A stretch of 64,000 nucleotides of DNA from Paludibacter sp. (GCA_019163375.1 JAFLKK010000008.1:124001-188000), one strand, 5' to 3'. Counted from the stretch's first letter, positions 24,722 to 34,033 are shown. The notes: generated from the sequence alone by a model not told the origin. Translations and numbers: made by a program.

Positions 24722-25870
24722 TTATTCGAAATAATTCAACACATTGTATCCACCTTCTTTCAGATAGGTTTCTTTTTTCATTAGATGAACATCAGACCGC
24801 ATCATATCTTCAACCAACGCTTTTAAATCATATTCAGGGATCCAGTTAAGTTTCGTGCGCGATTTTGTAGCATCTCCAATCAATAAATCCACTTCTGTAG
24901 GACGGAAGTAGTTTGCATCAACTTCAACAATCGGACCTTCGATAGCGCGAATTGCAGCTAAGAACTCGGCTCCGATTTGAGCTGTAAATACTTCCTCATT
25001 TATTTCGGAGATATATCCTTTTTCATCAATTCCTTCGCCTTTGAAACCAATAACAATACCAATTTCGGCAAAAGCCATGCGCACGAACTCACGAACTTCG
25101 GTAGTAATACCGGTAGCAATTACATAATCACTCGGTTCGTCTTGTTGAAGAATGAGATACATGGCACGTACATAATCTTTTGCATGTCCCCAGTCGCGTT
25201 TTGACGATAAATTACCAAGAAATAACTTACCCTGCATACCCATAGCAATACGAGCTGCTGCACGGGTAATTTTACGAGTTACAAAGGTCTCACCACGCAA
25301 AGGCGATTCGTGATTAAATAAAATACCGTTGCTTGCATGCATTTTATACGCTTCGCGATAATTGACTGTAATCCAGTAGGCATACATTTTAGCTACAGCA
25401 TAAGGCGAACGTGGGTAAAAAGGAGTTGTTTCCTTTTGTGGAACTTCTTGTACCAAACCGTAAAGTTCAGAGGTAGAAGCCTGATAAACGCGGGTTTTCT
25501 CGGTTAATCCAAGTAAACGAATTGCTTCTAACAAACGTAATGTACCAATACCATCAGCATTCGCCGTATATTCGGGGGTATCGAAACTTACTTTTACGTG
25601 ACTCATTGCTGCCAGGTTGTAAATCTCATCCGGCTGAGTTTCCTGAATAATACGAGTCAGGTTCATCGAGTCGGTCATATCACCATAATGCAATACGAAA
25701 TTACGATTATCAACGTGTGGATCCTGATATAAATGGTCGATACGTTCGGTATTGAACATCGACGAACGACGTTTCAATCCGTGTACAATATATCCTTTTT
25801 TTAATAATAATTCGGCTAAATACGCGCCGTCTTGCCCGGTTACTCCGGTAATCAATGCTACTTTTTTCAT
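24722..25870 (-). CDS. gmd: GDP-mannose 4,6-dehydratase
   Basis: First enzyme of GDP-fucose synthesis. The 382-residue protein opens [20 protein letters not shown], shows the [20 protein letters not shown] block and [15 protein letters not shown] with the catalytic Tyr/Lys, and [19 protein letters not shown], all diagnostic of Gmd. The C-terminal part ([23 protein letters not shown]) is the sugar-binding end. It lies 129 bases downstream of the Wzc kinase gene and upstream of fcl, so the two fucose enzymes are paired within the capsule locus. Confidence 0.96.
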   Translation of the reverse strand: MKKVALITGVTGQDGAYLAELLLKKGYIVHGLKRRSSMFNTERIDHLYQDPHVDNRNFVLHYGDMTDSMNLTRIIQETQPDEIYNLAAMSHVKVSFDTPEYTANADGIGTLRLLEAIRLLGLTEKTRVYQASTSELYGLVQEVPQKETTPFYPRSPYAVAKMYAYWITVNYREAYKMHASNGILFNHESPLRGETFVTRKITRAAARIAMGMQGKLFLGNLSSKRDWGHAKDYVRAMYLILQQDEPSDYVIATGITTEVREFVRMAFAEIGIVIGFKGEGIDEKGYISEINEEVFTAQIGAEFLAAIRAIEGPIVEVDANYFRPTEVDLLIGDATKSRTKLNWIPEYDLKALVEDMMRSDVHLMKKETYLKEGGYNVLNYFE

Positions 25871-25999
25871 CTTGTTTCTTTTAAATCAATACAAATTTTT
25901 CTTCGTTACTTTACTTTTTTCTCTAAGTATATAATGATAATTATACACAAAAAGTTTTATATTTGTCATTTAAAAGTTTTTACATCTGTCATTTATACA

Positions 26000-28399
26000 T
26001 TAAAGTTCACTATCATCCTCGTAATATTTAGCATATTGCTCATTGGCTTGCTGCTTCTTTTTCTTTGAGGTATATTCAAAACCGTATGAATAGCGGTAAC
26101 CGTATGAATTATATTTAGAATAATGCGATCCATCATTACTTCCAACATCATTCATCACCGTATACATATTTTTAATATTATCAAACTTAAGCTGAGTGCT
26201 TAGTCGTTTATAAAGGCCTTTATTTGTTTTTCCGCTACGTACCACAAAAATGGTAGCATCCACCAATGCAGCCAGAGAGTAAGCATCTGTCACAATACCA
26301 ATCGGACTTGAATCGACAATGATAAAGTCATATCGCTTGCGAAGCTCGGTAAACATTTCAATCAATTTCTCGGAACGAATCAATTCACCCGGATTGGGGG
26401 GAATGGTGCCTGCCGGTAAAATATCAAATTCGGCTCCAGGAAATCCCTGTATAATAATTTCGTCGAGTGTACATTGGTTGATCAAATAATTACTCACACC
26501 ATTTGTCTGAACAATCTCAAACCGCTGATTTATACTCGGTTTACGAATATCCATATCTACCAAAATTGTTTTGGGACTTACCATAGCATAAACTGCTGCC
26601 AGGTTTATACAGAAATAACTCTTACCATCCCCCGACTCGGTAGAAGTGGCCATCACCATGATATTCGTTTTACGCTTAACAATAAATTCGATGCGTGTGC
26701 GAATAACCCGGAACATTTCGGTAAATGTTGAGCGTGGATTTTTGGGAACCAGCGCCGGGTCGGTACTGGTAGTGTGACGTACCGAACCAATTAATGGGAA
26801 GGACGAATTCTTCTCAACATCTCTTGTTGATCTGACAGTATTATTCAACAATTCAATCACAATAACGATAACGGACGGAATCAACAATCCCAGTATCAAA
26901 AACATCATAGTAGTTTTTGATTTTTTATCGGAGTTCGTAATTTGCACAATTCTGGCTTTATCCAAAATAATATTATCAGGCGAGTTTGAAGCCTTTAGAA
27001 TATCAGATTCAGCTCTTTTTTGAAGGAAAAACGTAAAATAATTATCATCCATTTTATATTTTCGTTCAATGGCAATCATCTCTAATTCTTTTTTGGGCAG
27101 CTCTTTAATTTCTTCATTGACCTTGCCATAACGCCTTTTAAAATCAGTCTTCTCAATATCCATGGATATTCTCATACTCTTCATCATCTCCAACACAGCA
27201 GCTTTCGCTGTATTTATCTCCTTAGTATATTTAGCGTAAAAAATATTTTTTTCACTCACATCACTGCGCTTGGTATATAATTCATTGATCTTTTCGACCA
27301 TTGTAATTAAGGCCTGATCATTTACTCCCATACTCGTTGGGGCAATAACCGTTCCTGATTCCATATTGGTTTTCAGGTATTTGGTCAAATAATTAAGGTA
27401 AGTTTCTCGCAATTTAAGCTCAGATTCCTGTACATCATACTTGGAAGCTTTCCCTAGCAGGTCGGCAGTATGACTAGCCACATCCACAATCTGGTTCTCT
27501 TGTCTGAAACGCGTCATTTCATCTTCAGACACCGAAAGGTTCTTAGAAACTTCCTTCAACTGACTGTCAATAAATTTTATAGTTTTATTAGCAGCTTCGT
27601 TTTTACGTTCTAGATTTTCAGACAAAAAGCAATCGCAAAGTTTATTTATAAAGTCAATATCTCTGTCGGGTGTTTCGCTTTCCAGTGATACCTGTAAAAC
27701 AGATGACCCTTCAACTTCGTACCCAAACTTCAGTCGTGAAGAGAAATCAGATACCAATGACTCCTTTGATCTAAACTGGAAGAAAAATTCGGAGTTAATA
27801 TAGTTCTTATTCAGGTAATGAACCGTCAGAAAAAATAAGTTATCCTGCAAAGGCTGCTCAAAACGTCCATTAACACTAAACTTTTCATAATACTTATTAT
27901 CGTCGACAGTTATAGTGTACGTACCATTTGAATGAAGGTTTATTTTAAACAACAAATTGTACGCCTCGGGGGCAATATAGTCCGTTTCTACATAGATTGG
28001 CGAATTATTATACAAATTTCGGGTTTTAAAATTCCCCTTTGAAATATAGTCTACTTTTATAAACGGCAAACTATCTACAACCTTGCTAATCAAGTCATAA
28101 GAACCAAACATAATAACCTGATTACGTGCATTACGGTATCCCGATTCCACACCAAAACCTTGCATTAAGCCCATGGCGTTGGCCGAAGGAGTTCGCGATT
28201 CTTCAATCATAACCTTTCCGGCAGTTTGATAGCTTGCCAGCCAGGTTCTGTTTTCGAGCGATGCCAATCCTAACGACAACACAACTCCGATAACAAACAG
28301 ATACCAGAAATGAAGGAAATAATTCACCCATTCGATTATATCAAAACCTGATTCCTCTTCCTCTGTAAATGCCTGTTTTTCGTAATTATTTGGTTCCAT
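26000..28399 (-). CDS. Polysaccharide co-polymerase/BY-kinase (Wzc-type tyrosine autokinase)
   Basis: Controls capsule or exopolysaccharide polymerisation and export through autophosphorylation. The 799-residue protein has an N-terminal Wzz domain with a first membrane segment near residues 30-52 (FLHFWYLFVIGVVLSLGLASL), a long periplasmic coiled-coil region, a second membrane segment near residues 488-512, then the cytoplasmic kinase: Walker A TESGDGKS (about 585-592), Walker A' ILVDMDIRKPS (about 610) and Walker B FIIVDSSPIG (about 697). The C-terminus is rich in tyrosine (YSKYNSYGYRYSYGFEY and YAKYYEDDSEL), the usual autophosphorylation cluster. It follows two Wza-like genes. Confidence 0.95.
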   Translation of the reverse strand: MEPNNYEKQAFTEEEESGFDIIEWVNYFLHFWYLFVIGVVLSLGLASLENRTWLASYQTAGKVMIEESRTPSANAMGLMQGFGVESGYRNARNQVIMFGSYDLISKVVDSLPFIKVDYISKGNFKTRNLYNNSPIYVETDYIAPEAYNLLFKINLHSNGTYTITVDDNKYYEKFSVNGRFEQPLQDNLFFLTVHYLNKNYINSEFFFQFRSKESLVSDFSSRLKFGYEVEGSSVLQVSLESETPDRDIDFINKLCDCFLSENLERKNEAANKTIKFIDSQLKEVSKNLSVSEDEMTRFRQENQIVDVASHTADLLGKASKYDVQESELKLRETYLNYLTKYLKTNMESGTVIAPTSMGVNDQALITMVEKINELYTKRSDVSEKNIFYAKYTKEINTAKAAVLEMMKSMRISMDIEKTDFKRRYGKVNEEIKELPKKELEMIAIERKYKMDDNYFTFFLQKRAESDILKASNSPDNIILDKARIVQITNSDKKSKTTMMFLILGLLIPSVIVIVIELLNNTVRSTRDVEKNSSFPLIGSVRHTTSTDPALVPKNPRSTFTEMFRVIRTRIEFIVKRKTNIMVMATSTESGDGKSYFCINLAAVYAMVSPKTILVDMDIRKPSINQRFEIVQTNGVSNYLINQCTLDEIIIQGFPGAEFDILPAGTIPPNPGELIRSEKLIEMFTELRKRYDFIIVDSSPIGIVTDAYSLAALVDATIFVVRSGKTNKGLYKRLSTQLKFDNIKNMYTVMNDVGSNDGSHYSKYNSYGYRYSYGFEYTSKKKKQQANEQYAKYYEDDSEL

Positions 28400-28448
28400 A
28401 ATGCTTTCTCAATTTTTTAGTATAAAATAAGGAATTGGCCTGCTATAA

Positions 28449-29198
28449 TTATTTACTATAATTCAAAACATTGAATAATAACGACATAGAGAATGTAATT
28501 ACTCCCAAAAGCGTTGAATAATTAGTCACTTTATAGAAACTTGAGAACTCGCGTTTCACATAAATAATATCGTTTGGATAAATGTAGTAGTATTTCGAGT
28601 CGATAATGCTTTTCGGACGTATATCGAACTCCAAAATCTGAGTTCCGCTATTTACCTCGCGAATAATTCGAATATGTCTTCTATCGCTGGATTCATTAAA
28701 GTCGCCGGCTAGCGACAAGGCCTGAAAGATGGTCAGTTTTTCTTTATAAATAGGGAAAACACCATAACCGGCATCACCGAATACGGAGAATGTTTTGTTA
28801 GCAAGACTAAGCTTAATAGTAGCTTTAGGGATAAGTTCTCTGAATCTTTTTTCAACTGCCAGAGAAGCCTCATTGAGAGTAAGTCCTTTTACTTGTATAT
28901 TCGACACAAAAGGCAAGTCAATAGTGCCATCGGTATATACACGATAAGAAATTTGATTTTGGCCGCCCGAACCGGTTTCGGGAGATATTAATTTTGAAAG
29001 TCCGGTTTCGTCGTCTGAAATGAGTCGATAGATAATTTCATCATTTACACGAATCTTGTAGTCGGAATAATCCGTTTTTTGGTAGTTAGGTAGCGAAGTA
29101 TTGCCGTCCTGAAGCAGTCGCATACTTTTATAATTGTAACACGATGAGAGAAAGAGCAGAGCCAAAAACAACGAGAGTAGTTGAGTTTTATTTATCAT
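28449..29198 (-). CDS. Polysaccharide export lipoprotein (Wza-like, second copy)
   Basis: A 249-residue outer-membrane export lipoprotein. The signal ends in the lipobox LSSC (Cys20). The polysaccharide-export domain begins YKIRVNDEIIYRLISDDETG (about 47-66), followed by an SLBB-type segment (TFSVFGDAGYGVFPIYKEKLTIFQALSLAGD) and YYIYPNDIIYVKRE. A hydrophobic C-terminal segment (YSTLLGVITFSMSLLFNVLNY) could anchor it like the Wza C-terminal helix. It lies 47 bases after a second, similar gene and 49 before wzc. The two may form one mixed channel or serve alternative polymers. Confidence 0.9.
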   Translation of the reverse strand: MINKTQLLSLFLALLFLSSCYNYKSMRLLQDGNTSLPNYQKTDYSDYKIRVNDEIIYRLISDDETGLSKLISPETGSGGQNQISYRVYTDGTIDLPFVSNIQVKGLTLNEASLAVEKRFRELIPKATIKLSLANKTFSVFGDAGYGVFPIYKEKLTIFQALSLAGDFNESSDRRHIRIIREVNSGTQILEFDIRPKSIIDSKYYYIYPNDIIYVKREFSSFYKVTNYSTLLGVITFSMSLLFNVLNYSK

Positions 29199-29245
29199 AT
29201 GAGCTATACATCGAGTTAATATTAAGGACTAAAAAAAAATCACAA

Positions 29246-30061
29246 CTAGTTCTCAACAGGTGTGGTTGTTGCACTTTTTTCGAGAAAAGTTTTATAAATA
29301 ATAACGCCAAACGAATAGGTAGTAACAACTGTCGAAAGAGCTGTCCAAAAGGTTGATACTCCGAAGAACTGCGATTTCATTGGCTGCAGGAATATCACAT
29401 CATTTGGTTCCAGATAATAAAACTCCGAGTGCATAATGTCAACACTTCGTGCATCAAAAACTTTGATCTGATTTCCTTTATTGGTTTCGCGCAGAATTTT
29501 AATCGTGCTTCTATCGGTATAATAACTAAAATCGCCTATCATGGCCAGTGCCTGAAATATATTTACTTTCTCGCGGGGGAAGGCAAACCGGCCTGATTTT
29601 CCGGAGCCTACGATGCTGAAATATCGGCCAACCATCCGAACATCAACCGAATTGATCTTCAATATCGGCTCGATTGATTTTTCCAAATGCCCCTTTGCTT
29701 CTCTGATAGTTTTACCGCGTAAAATAACTGCGCCAATAAGCGGTAGCTTTATTTCACCATTTTTATCAATTGTATAGGTATATAAATCATTGCTTTCACC
29801 ACCTGATCCGCCCATCGTTTGCGAACTCATGTTCGAAGATCCATTGAACAATACATTTGTTTTTTCATCAATAGAATACACCTGAATAAACAATTTATCG
29901 CCGTCTCTTAAACGATAATCCTGATATTCAACCGTGTCTCTGTACGAAGGAATAAAATTTTTTGTAGTCTGCATATAATTCGTCTCATGAGTAGTAATAC
30001 AGGATGTAAACTTCATAGTTAACATAGTGATACACAAAAGTTGAATAAATCGTCTACGCAT
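29246..30061 (-). CDS. Polysaccharide export lipoprotein (Wza-like, first copy)
   Basis: I start at the ATG at 30061 (MRRRFIQLLCITMLTMKFTSC), giving a lipobox with Cys21; the track start adds 14 residues. The 271-residue protein has the export domain (YRLRDGDKLFIQVYSIDEKTN), an SLBB-like part (YFSIVGSGKSGRFAFPREKVNIFQALAMIGD) and a hydrophobic tail (TFWTALSTVVTTYSFGVIIY). Its layout matches the following gene almost block for block (IFQALxxxGDF, YYxxPNDxIxxxxx), so the two are tandem paralogues that have diverged. It is the first gene of the minus-strand capsule operon, with a TATCTTTG box at 30098-30091. Confidence 0.9.
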   Translation of the reverse strand: MRRRFIQLLCITMLTMKFTSCITTHETNYMQTTKNFIPSYRDTVEYQDYRLRDGDKLFIQVYSIDEKTNVLFNGSSNMSSQTMGGSGGESNDLYTYTIDKNGEIKLPLIGAVILRGKTIREAKGHLEKSIEPILKINSVDVRMVGRYFSIVGSGKSGRFAFPREKVNIFQALAMIGDFSYYTDRSTIKILRETNKGNQIKVFDARSVDIMHSEFYYLEPNDVIFLQPMKSQFFGVSTFWTALSTVVTTYSFGVIIYKTFLEKSATTTPVEN

Positions 30062-30090
30062 ACTTGTTGTATTTATTAATGAATTCGAAG

Positions 30091-30098
30091 CAAAGATA
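30091..30098 (-). promoter_or_regulatory. TAnnTTTG promoter box of the capsule operon
   Basis: Minus strand TATCTTTG, about 30 bases upstream of the ATG at 30061. It is the only good box upstream of the run of genes from 30061 to 21209. Confidence 0.6.
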
Positions 30099-30103
30099 AA
30101 CAA

Positions 30104-30473
30104 AAAATGTAAAATAGTTGCAGAAATGGCTAAAAATGGAGACTATTACTCTTAATTTTTCGTTTGAAAAATGGACGTTAATATTAAGATTGGATTTATA
30201 CAAATCTAAAATAGCATACCGAACACTATTTTCTCAGATTTTCAGTTATAGCTTCAGCAGTTCTACCCACATGCTATCTTGTTACAGAACATATTTCATC
30301 GTCAAACGACAAGTTGATTTTTTCATTATTTTAAATCATAATCAAAGAATGACGAAATTATAAATTAAATCCATTATTTTTGCACTGATTTTTGCTTTTT
30401 AGGTTTGAACGCTGATTTTAGTTTTTAAAATAAAACACACTAAACCGGATATCATATAACAAATAACACCATT
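30104..30473. other. Divergent intergenic region
   Basis: AT-rich; contains the plus-strand promoter box at 30375-30382. The only frame in it (30118-30363) has poor coding character. No repeat of the families described elsewhere. Confidence 0.6.
30375..30382 (+). promoter_or_regulatory. TAnnTTTG promoter box before the unknown lipoprotein gene
   Basis: TATTTTTG, followed by CA; leader of about 85 bases to the ATG at 30474. Confidence 0.55.
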
Positions 30474-31301
30474 ATGACTAAAATAAATTCATGTATTTTT
30501 ACGCTACTTGTATTTTCACTTTTTACTTCGTGTGACTCACGTAAAGAGCAGGAAAAACAAGCAGATATACGCTTAAAGCACATTGAACAGCTTATTAGCC
30601 AAAATACCTTGAATGCAGCCAAAATTGAAATCGATAGTATACATTTATTATTTCCGAAACTGGTTGAAAAACGTAAAATTGCTGCCGCTTTCGAAGATAC
30701 CATTGTACGCAGAGAAAGCTCCCGCACATTGGCGTATTGCGACAGTATTTTACCAAAAAAACAACTCGAACTGGATTCTATTCAACGCAATTTCAGATTT
30801 GAGAAAGATTTATCATTTCAGGAATTTGGGAACTTCGTGTACAAAACTCAACTGACCGAGAGTAATTCCAACAGAATTTACATAAAATCATATGTGGACG
30901 AAAACAGTGATTTATATCTGATTAGCAATTATTGTGGCCCAAAAATCGATCACACGTCCATCGAAGTTTCGGTGGGTGATTTGATAGCCAGAACGGACAC
31001 TCTGGCTACGACGAATGCTGCTAATCACAGTTTTAACGACGGAGGAATGCACTGGGAAAAACTGACGTACAAAAACGATGCAGCGAACGGAGTGGCAGGT
31101 TTTATTACGCAAGAAGCTTCAAAACGGATTAAGGTATCGCTGCATGGAAAAAAATCCTACGTTTACTATCTTGCCGATTCCGACAAAAAAGCCATCGCCG
31201 AAACCTATCGTTTATGGGTGGTAAAAAAAGACCTTACCCAATTGGAAAAGGAAATAAGAAAAGCCAGGATAAGAATTGCCCGAATAAATAAATTCCGCTA
31301 A
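30474..31301 (+). CDS. Lipoprotein of unknown function (275 aa)
   Basis: I do not recognise the family. MTKINSCIFTLLVFSLFTSC is a lipoprotein signal with the lipobox FTSC (Cys20). Residues about 24-100 are strongly helical and charged (KEQEKQADIRLKHIEQLISQ and following), suggestive of a coiled coil. The middle part (about 115-225) looks beta-rich, with FVYKTQLTESNSNRIYIKSYVD and DGGMHWEKLTYKND. The end (LTQLEKEIRKARIRIARINKF) is again a basic helix. It is monocistronic, with its own promoter box, between the capsule operon and a secreted thioredoxin gene. Confidence 0.8.
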   Translation: MTKINSCIFTLLVFSLFTSCDSRKEQEKQADIRLKHIEQLISQNTLNAAKIEIDSIHLLFPKLVEKRKIAAAFEDTIVRRESSRTLAYCDSILPKKQLELDSIQRNFRFEKDLSFQEFGNFVYKTQLTESNSNRIYIKSYVDENSDLYLISNYCGPKIDHTSIEVSVGDLIARTDTLATTNAANHSFNDGGMHWEKLTYKNDAANGVAGFITQEASKRIKVSLHGKKSYVYYLADSDKKAIAETYRLWVVKKDLTQLEKEIRKARIRIARINKFR

Positions 31302-31396
31302 TAAGTTTAAGCTTTGTTTTACAACAAAAACCACTGTTGCTTGTTTAATAAAGAAATTCAGCTATAAAATATAATCCAAAAGTTATTTAGAACAAC

Positions 31397-31828
31397 ATGA
31401 AAAAAACCTTTCAATTGCTAGTCATCTGCCTTGTAGTAAGTGCTACAGCAATGGCACAACAGACGTCAAAATTTCAAATCATAGAATTAACTGCAAAAGA
31501 GTTCAAACAAAAAGTATGGAACTTCGAAAAGGACAAGTCTATTAACCGTTTGAGTAAACTTCCGGTAATTTTGGATTTTCATGCCACCTGGTGTCGTCCA
31601 TGCAAAATGCTGGCACCACATTTACAAGCTATTCAAAATAAATACAACACCAAACTGATTATTTACAAAATCGATGTAGACAAAGACCCTGAAATAGCCC
31701 GACTTTTTAAAGTAGAAGCAATGCCGACAATTGTATTTATCGGTGCTAAAAACAAATACACCTCAGAACTTGGATACAGAGACTATCCCGAATTCGAAGC
31801 ATTGGTAAAATCTAAATTCGGACTGTAA
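31397..31828 (+). CDS. Secreted thioredoxin-fold protein
   Basis: A 143-residue periplasmic or lipid-free exported thioredoxin. MKKTFQLLVICLVVSATAMAQQ is a signal peptide. The active site is FHATWCRPCKMLAPHL (CRPC rather than CGPC, about residues 58-61), and the cis-proline block MPTIVFIG follows at about 113-120. It would handle disulfide exchange in the envelope. The gene ends 3 bases from the stop codon of the convergent mutY gene, leaving no space for a terminator between them. Confidence 0.92.
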   Translation: MKKTFQLLVICLVVSATAMAQQTSKFQIIELTAKEFKQKVWNFEKDKSINRLSKLPVILDFHATWCRPCKMLAPHLQAIQNKYNTKLIIYKIDVDKDPEIARLFKVEAMPTIVFIGAKNKYTSELGYRDYPEFEALVKSKFGL

Positions 31829-31831
31829 AAA

Positions 31832-32905
31832 TCAGTAAACCGAATCTTCTAGAAATAACTCCATCAATCGCGAAACAGCGAATTGGTCTATTTCGGAGAT
31901 TGGGGTTTTAATCCTTTCTGACAATATTGCATTTTCGTCCGAAATTTTTACTGTGACAAACTGCGCATATATAACCCGATGACTCAAAACATGTTTCATC
32001 GGGTTTGATATTTTCACAATTCCCACTTCGCCAATTCTACTAAAAAGTTTTTTGAAATCATCAGTTTCCATCAATTCTTCAACTGTGAGTAATTGATCGG
32101 CTTCAACTAATGGAAATTCGAACAGGTTTTGCCAAACATCTTTCCCCACTCTTTTTTGCAAATACGTCTGCCCACCCAATTCAATAAAAAAGTAATTGAA
32201 AAATCGGTTGGACACTTTCGTTTTTTTCGATTTAATCGGCAATTTATCCACACTATTCAATTCATAGGCACGACAATTAGGTTGTAACGGACAACTTAAG
32301 CAATCCGGTGATACAGGCACACATTGCAACGCCCCAAATTCCATAATTGACTGATTATGAATCCCGGGATGCGACCTCGATATCAATTCCTGCGCTAGAC
32401 TTGCGAATTCTTTCTTACCAATACCTGAATCAATGGGCGTTTCAATGCCAAACAGTCGCGACAACACACGATACACATTTCCATCCACCACGGCAAAGGG
32501 CTGATCGTAGGCAAAAGAGCAAATAGCCGCGGCTGTATAATCGCCTATCCCGGCCAGTTTCAGCACATCGGCATGTTCTATAGGGAACACGCCTTCAAAA
32601 TCGGTCATCACCTGTCGGGCAGCCTTGTGTAAATTGCGAGCCCGCGAATAATATCCCAACCCCTGCCAGTATTTAAGCACCTCATCTTCTTCCGAACAAG
32701 CTAAGTCGGCTACAGTTGGAAAGCGTTCGATAAAACGAAGGTAGTAACTCATGCCTTGATTTACACGTGTTTGTTGCAGAATAATTTCCGAAATCCAAAT
32801 TAAATACGGATCGGAAATATCCCGCCAGGGTAATTCACGTTTATTAGCCAAATACCAAGCAGAAAGTGTATCGGAAATATCTATTAAATTGCGATTATAA
32901 CTCAT
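31832..32905 (-). CDS. mutY: A/G-specific adenine DNA glycosylase
   Basis: Removes adenine opposite 8-oxoguanine. I start it at the ATG at 32905 (MSYNRNLIDISDTLSAWY), giving 357 residues; the track start at 32968 would leave almost no leader behind the promoter box at 32979. The helix-hairpin-helix LAGIGDYTAAAICSFAY and VVDGNVYRVLSR with the catalytic Asp are clear, as is the Glu-bearing EIILQQTRV. The iron-sulfur cysteines are in CVPVSPDCLSCPLQPNC (C-x6-C-x2-C-x5-C). The C-terminal Nudix-like domain that senses oxoG starts near residue 225. Confidence 0.95.
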   Translation of the reverse strand: MSYNRNLIDISDTLSAWYLANKRELPWRDISDPYLIWISEIILQQTRVNQGMSYYLRFIERFPTVADLACSEEDEVLKYWQGLGYYSRARNLHKAARQVMTDFEGVFPIEHADVLKLAGIGDYTAAAICSFAYDQPFAVVDGNVYRVLSRLFGIETPIDSGIGKKEFASLAQELISRSHPGIHNQSIMEFGALQCVPVSPDCLSCPLQPNCRAYELNSVDKLPIKSKKTKVSNRFFNYFFIELGGQTYLQKRVGKDVWQNLFEFPLVEADQLLTVEELMETDDFKKLFSRIGEVGIVKISNPMKHVLSHRVIYAQFVTVKISDENAILSERIKTPISEIDQFAVSRLMELFLEDSVY

Positions 32906-32978
32906 ATTATAGAAAATGTATAAAAATACCTTATTTACACTATTGCAAAGTATGTGAATAAATCGCATCTTTGCCCCG

Positions 32979-32986
32979 CAAAAGTA
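32979..32986 (-). promoter_or_regulatory. TAnnTTTG promoter box of mutY
   Basis: Minus strand TACTTTTG, followed by CGGGGC; about 75 bases upstream of the chosen ATG, and only some ten bases from the longer alternative start. Confidence 0.6.
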
Positions 32987-33115
32987 AGACCGATAAATTG
33001 AGCTACAAAATCTGAATTATTAAAACTCAACATCAACATAAAAGTGCTTCTGTGTTAATTGCTAAATTCCATTCTTTTTTTTGTTTTTTTTGATGAGAGT
33101 GCTATACTAATTTAT

Positions 33116-33123
33116 TACCTTTG
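33116..33123 (+). promoter_or_regulatory. TAnnTTTG box without an associated ORF
   Basis: TACCTTTG followed by C, identical to boxes that precede genes elsewhere in the window (35753, 57469, 58760). The next ORF starts 400 bases later and has its own promoter. Confidence 0.45.
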
Positions 33124-33436
33124 CTTGAAAATATTCACAATATACCTTCAGCTTTAATAGTAGAATATCAGAAGGCTCATTCTGCGGAAATAAAACTGTA
33201 AACAACTCAACACGAACCATACAGCTAATTAGCCCGAAACTTGCACTAAGCATAATATATTGAAAATCAGAGATAATACACCTAAATAATTAAAATTAGA
33301 TTTTAGAAATCAATTCGGTTAACATATTTTATCAAATAGGCGATAAAATTATAAGTAATACTGAAATTGAAAAGCTACTGAGGACTAAGCTTATAAAAAA
33401 ATAAAGTTTTGAAATTTCAGAAAAAAAAGACCGCAA

Positions 33437-33470
33437 TTGTTTTTTAATCAGAATAAAAGCTATATATTTG
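33437..33470 (+). promoter_or_regulatory. Promoter of the HU gene
   Basis: TTG (33437-33439), 23 bases, TATATTTG (33463-33470), then CAGTCC; leader of about 55 bases. Confidence 0.65.
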
Positions 33471-33530
33471 CAGTCCGTTTTGAAAAGCATAAAATATTAA
33501 TAATTTATTAACATATAAAAATTTACTCAA

Positions 33531-33803
33531 ATGACTAAGGCAGACATTGTAAACGAGATTGCAAAAAATACAGGCATTGACAAAGTAACTGTATTAACAA
33601 CTGTTGAAGCTTTTATGGAAACTGTAAAAGACTCACTTTCAAAAAATGAAAACGTATATTTGAGAGGCTTTGGTAGCTTCATCATCAAACAAAGAGCAGA
33701 AAAAACGGCTCGTAATATTTCAAAAAATACTACGATTATTATCCCAGCTCACAATATACCTTCGTTTAAACCTGCAAAGACATTTGTAAGCGTAGTAAAA
33801 TAA
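33531..33803 (+). CDS. hup: HU family nucleoid DNA-binding protein
   Basis: A 90-residue histone-like protein that bends and compacts DNA as a dimer. The whole length matches the family: TKADIVNEIAKNTGI helix start, the VYLRGFGSFIIKQRAEKTARN saddle with the GFGSF turn, the NTTIIIPAHNIPSFKPAKT arm with the intercalating proline, and the C-terminal helix. It has its own promoter and is followed 25 bases later by the 29-residue ribosomal protein gene; the two are probably cotranscribed. Confidence 0.95.
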   Translation: MTKADIVNEIAKNTGIDKVTVLTTVEAFMETVKDSLSKNENVYLRGFGSFIIKQRAEKTARNISKNTTIIIPAHNIPSFKPAKTFVSVVK

Positions 33804-33828
33804 TTTTTCACACAATAAATCAATCGAG

Positions 33829-33918
33829 ATGCCAAGCGGTAAAAAAAGAAAAGGACATAAAATGTCGACTCACAAGAGAAAAAAGAGACTTAGAAAGAAT
33901 AGACACAAGAAGAAATAG
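33829..33918 (+). CDS. COX24/AURKAIP1-type 29-residue small ribosomal protein
   Basis: Too short for the ORF track. The frame from ATG 33829 to TAG 33918 encodes MPSGKKRKGHKMSTHKRKKR followed by LRKNRHKKK, 17 of 29 residues basic. This matches the tiny Bacteroidota proteins annotated as AURKAIP1/COX24-domain, related to mitochondrial mS38 and actinobacterial bS22, which bind the small ribosomal subunit. The position between HU and RNase E/G is the usual one as far as I recall. Very likely real; the exact ribosomal protein name is from memory. Confidence 0.88.
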   Translation: MPSGKKRKGHKMSTHKRKKRLRKNRHKKK

Positions 33919-33950
33919 TCTTACTGGTCTTTAGTTATAAAGTCCAAGAA

Positions 33951-33995
33951 AACAAACTTATAAGCTAAATTCTTGGCTTTAAGTTTGTTTTTTCT
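33951..33995 (+). terminator. Terminator after the small ribosomal protein gene
   Basis: AACAAACTTA (33951-33960) and TAAGTTTGTT (33980-33989) pair, followed by TTTTC. The competing pair CCAAGAA / TTCTTGG overlaps it, so an alternative fold exists. Confidence 0.55.
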
Positions 33996-34033
33996 TTATA
34001 AAAAACAATCAAAAAACCAAAAATCAAAAAAAA

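Larger units (their letters stand above)
32906..33530. other. 625-base divergent intergenic region (mutY / HU)
   Basis: Contains the minus-strand mutY promoter (32979-32986), a plus-strand TACCTTTG box (33116-33123) with no ORF downstream for 400 bases, and the HU promoter (33437-33470). The stretch 33124-33430 is AT-rich, not repetitive, with no coding frame; a small RNA is possible. Confidence 0.6.

Noticed and set aside
26000-28399. Split of the Wzc frame into Wzz and kinase genes
   Set aside because: The frame is continuous with both membrane segments and all three Walker motifs, so it is one protein.
30118-30363. 81-codon plus-strand frame
   Set aside because: Low-complexity aromatic sequence, lies upstream of the promoter box for 30474, no motif.
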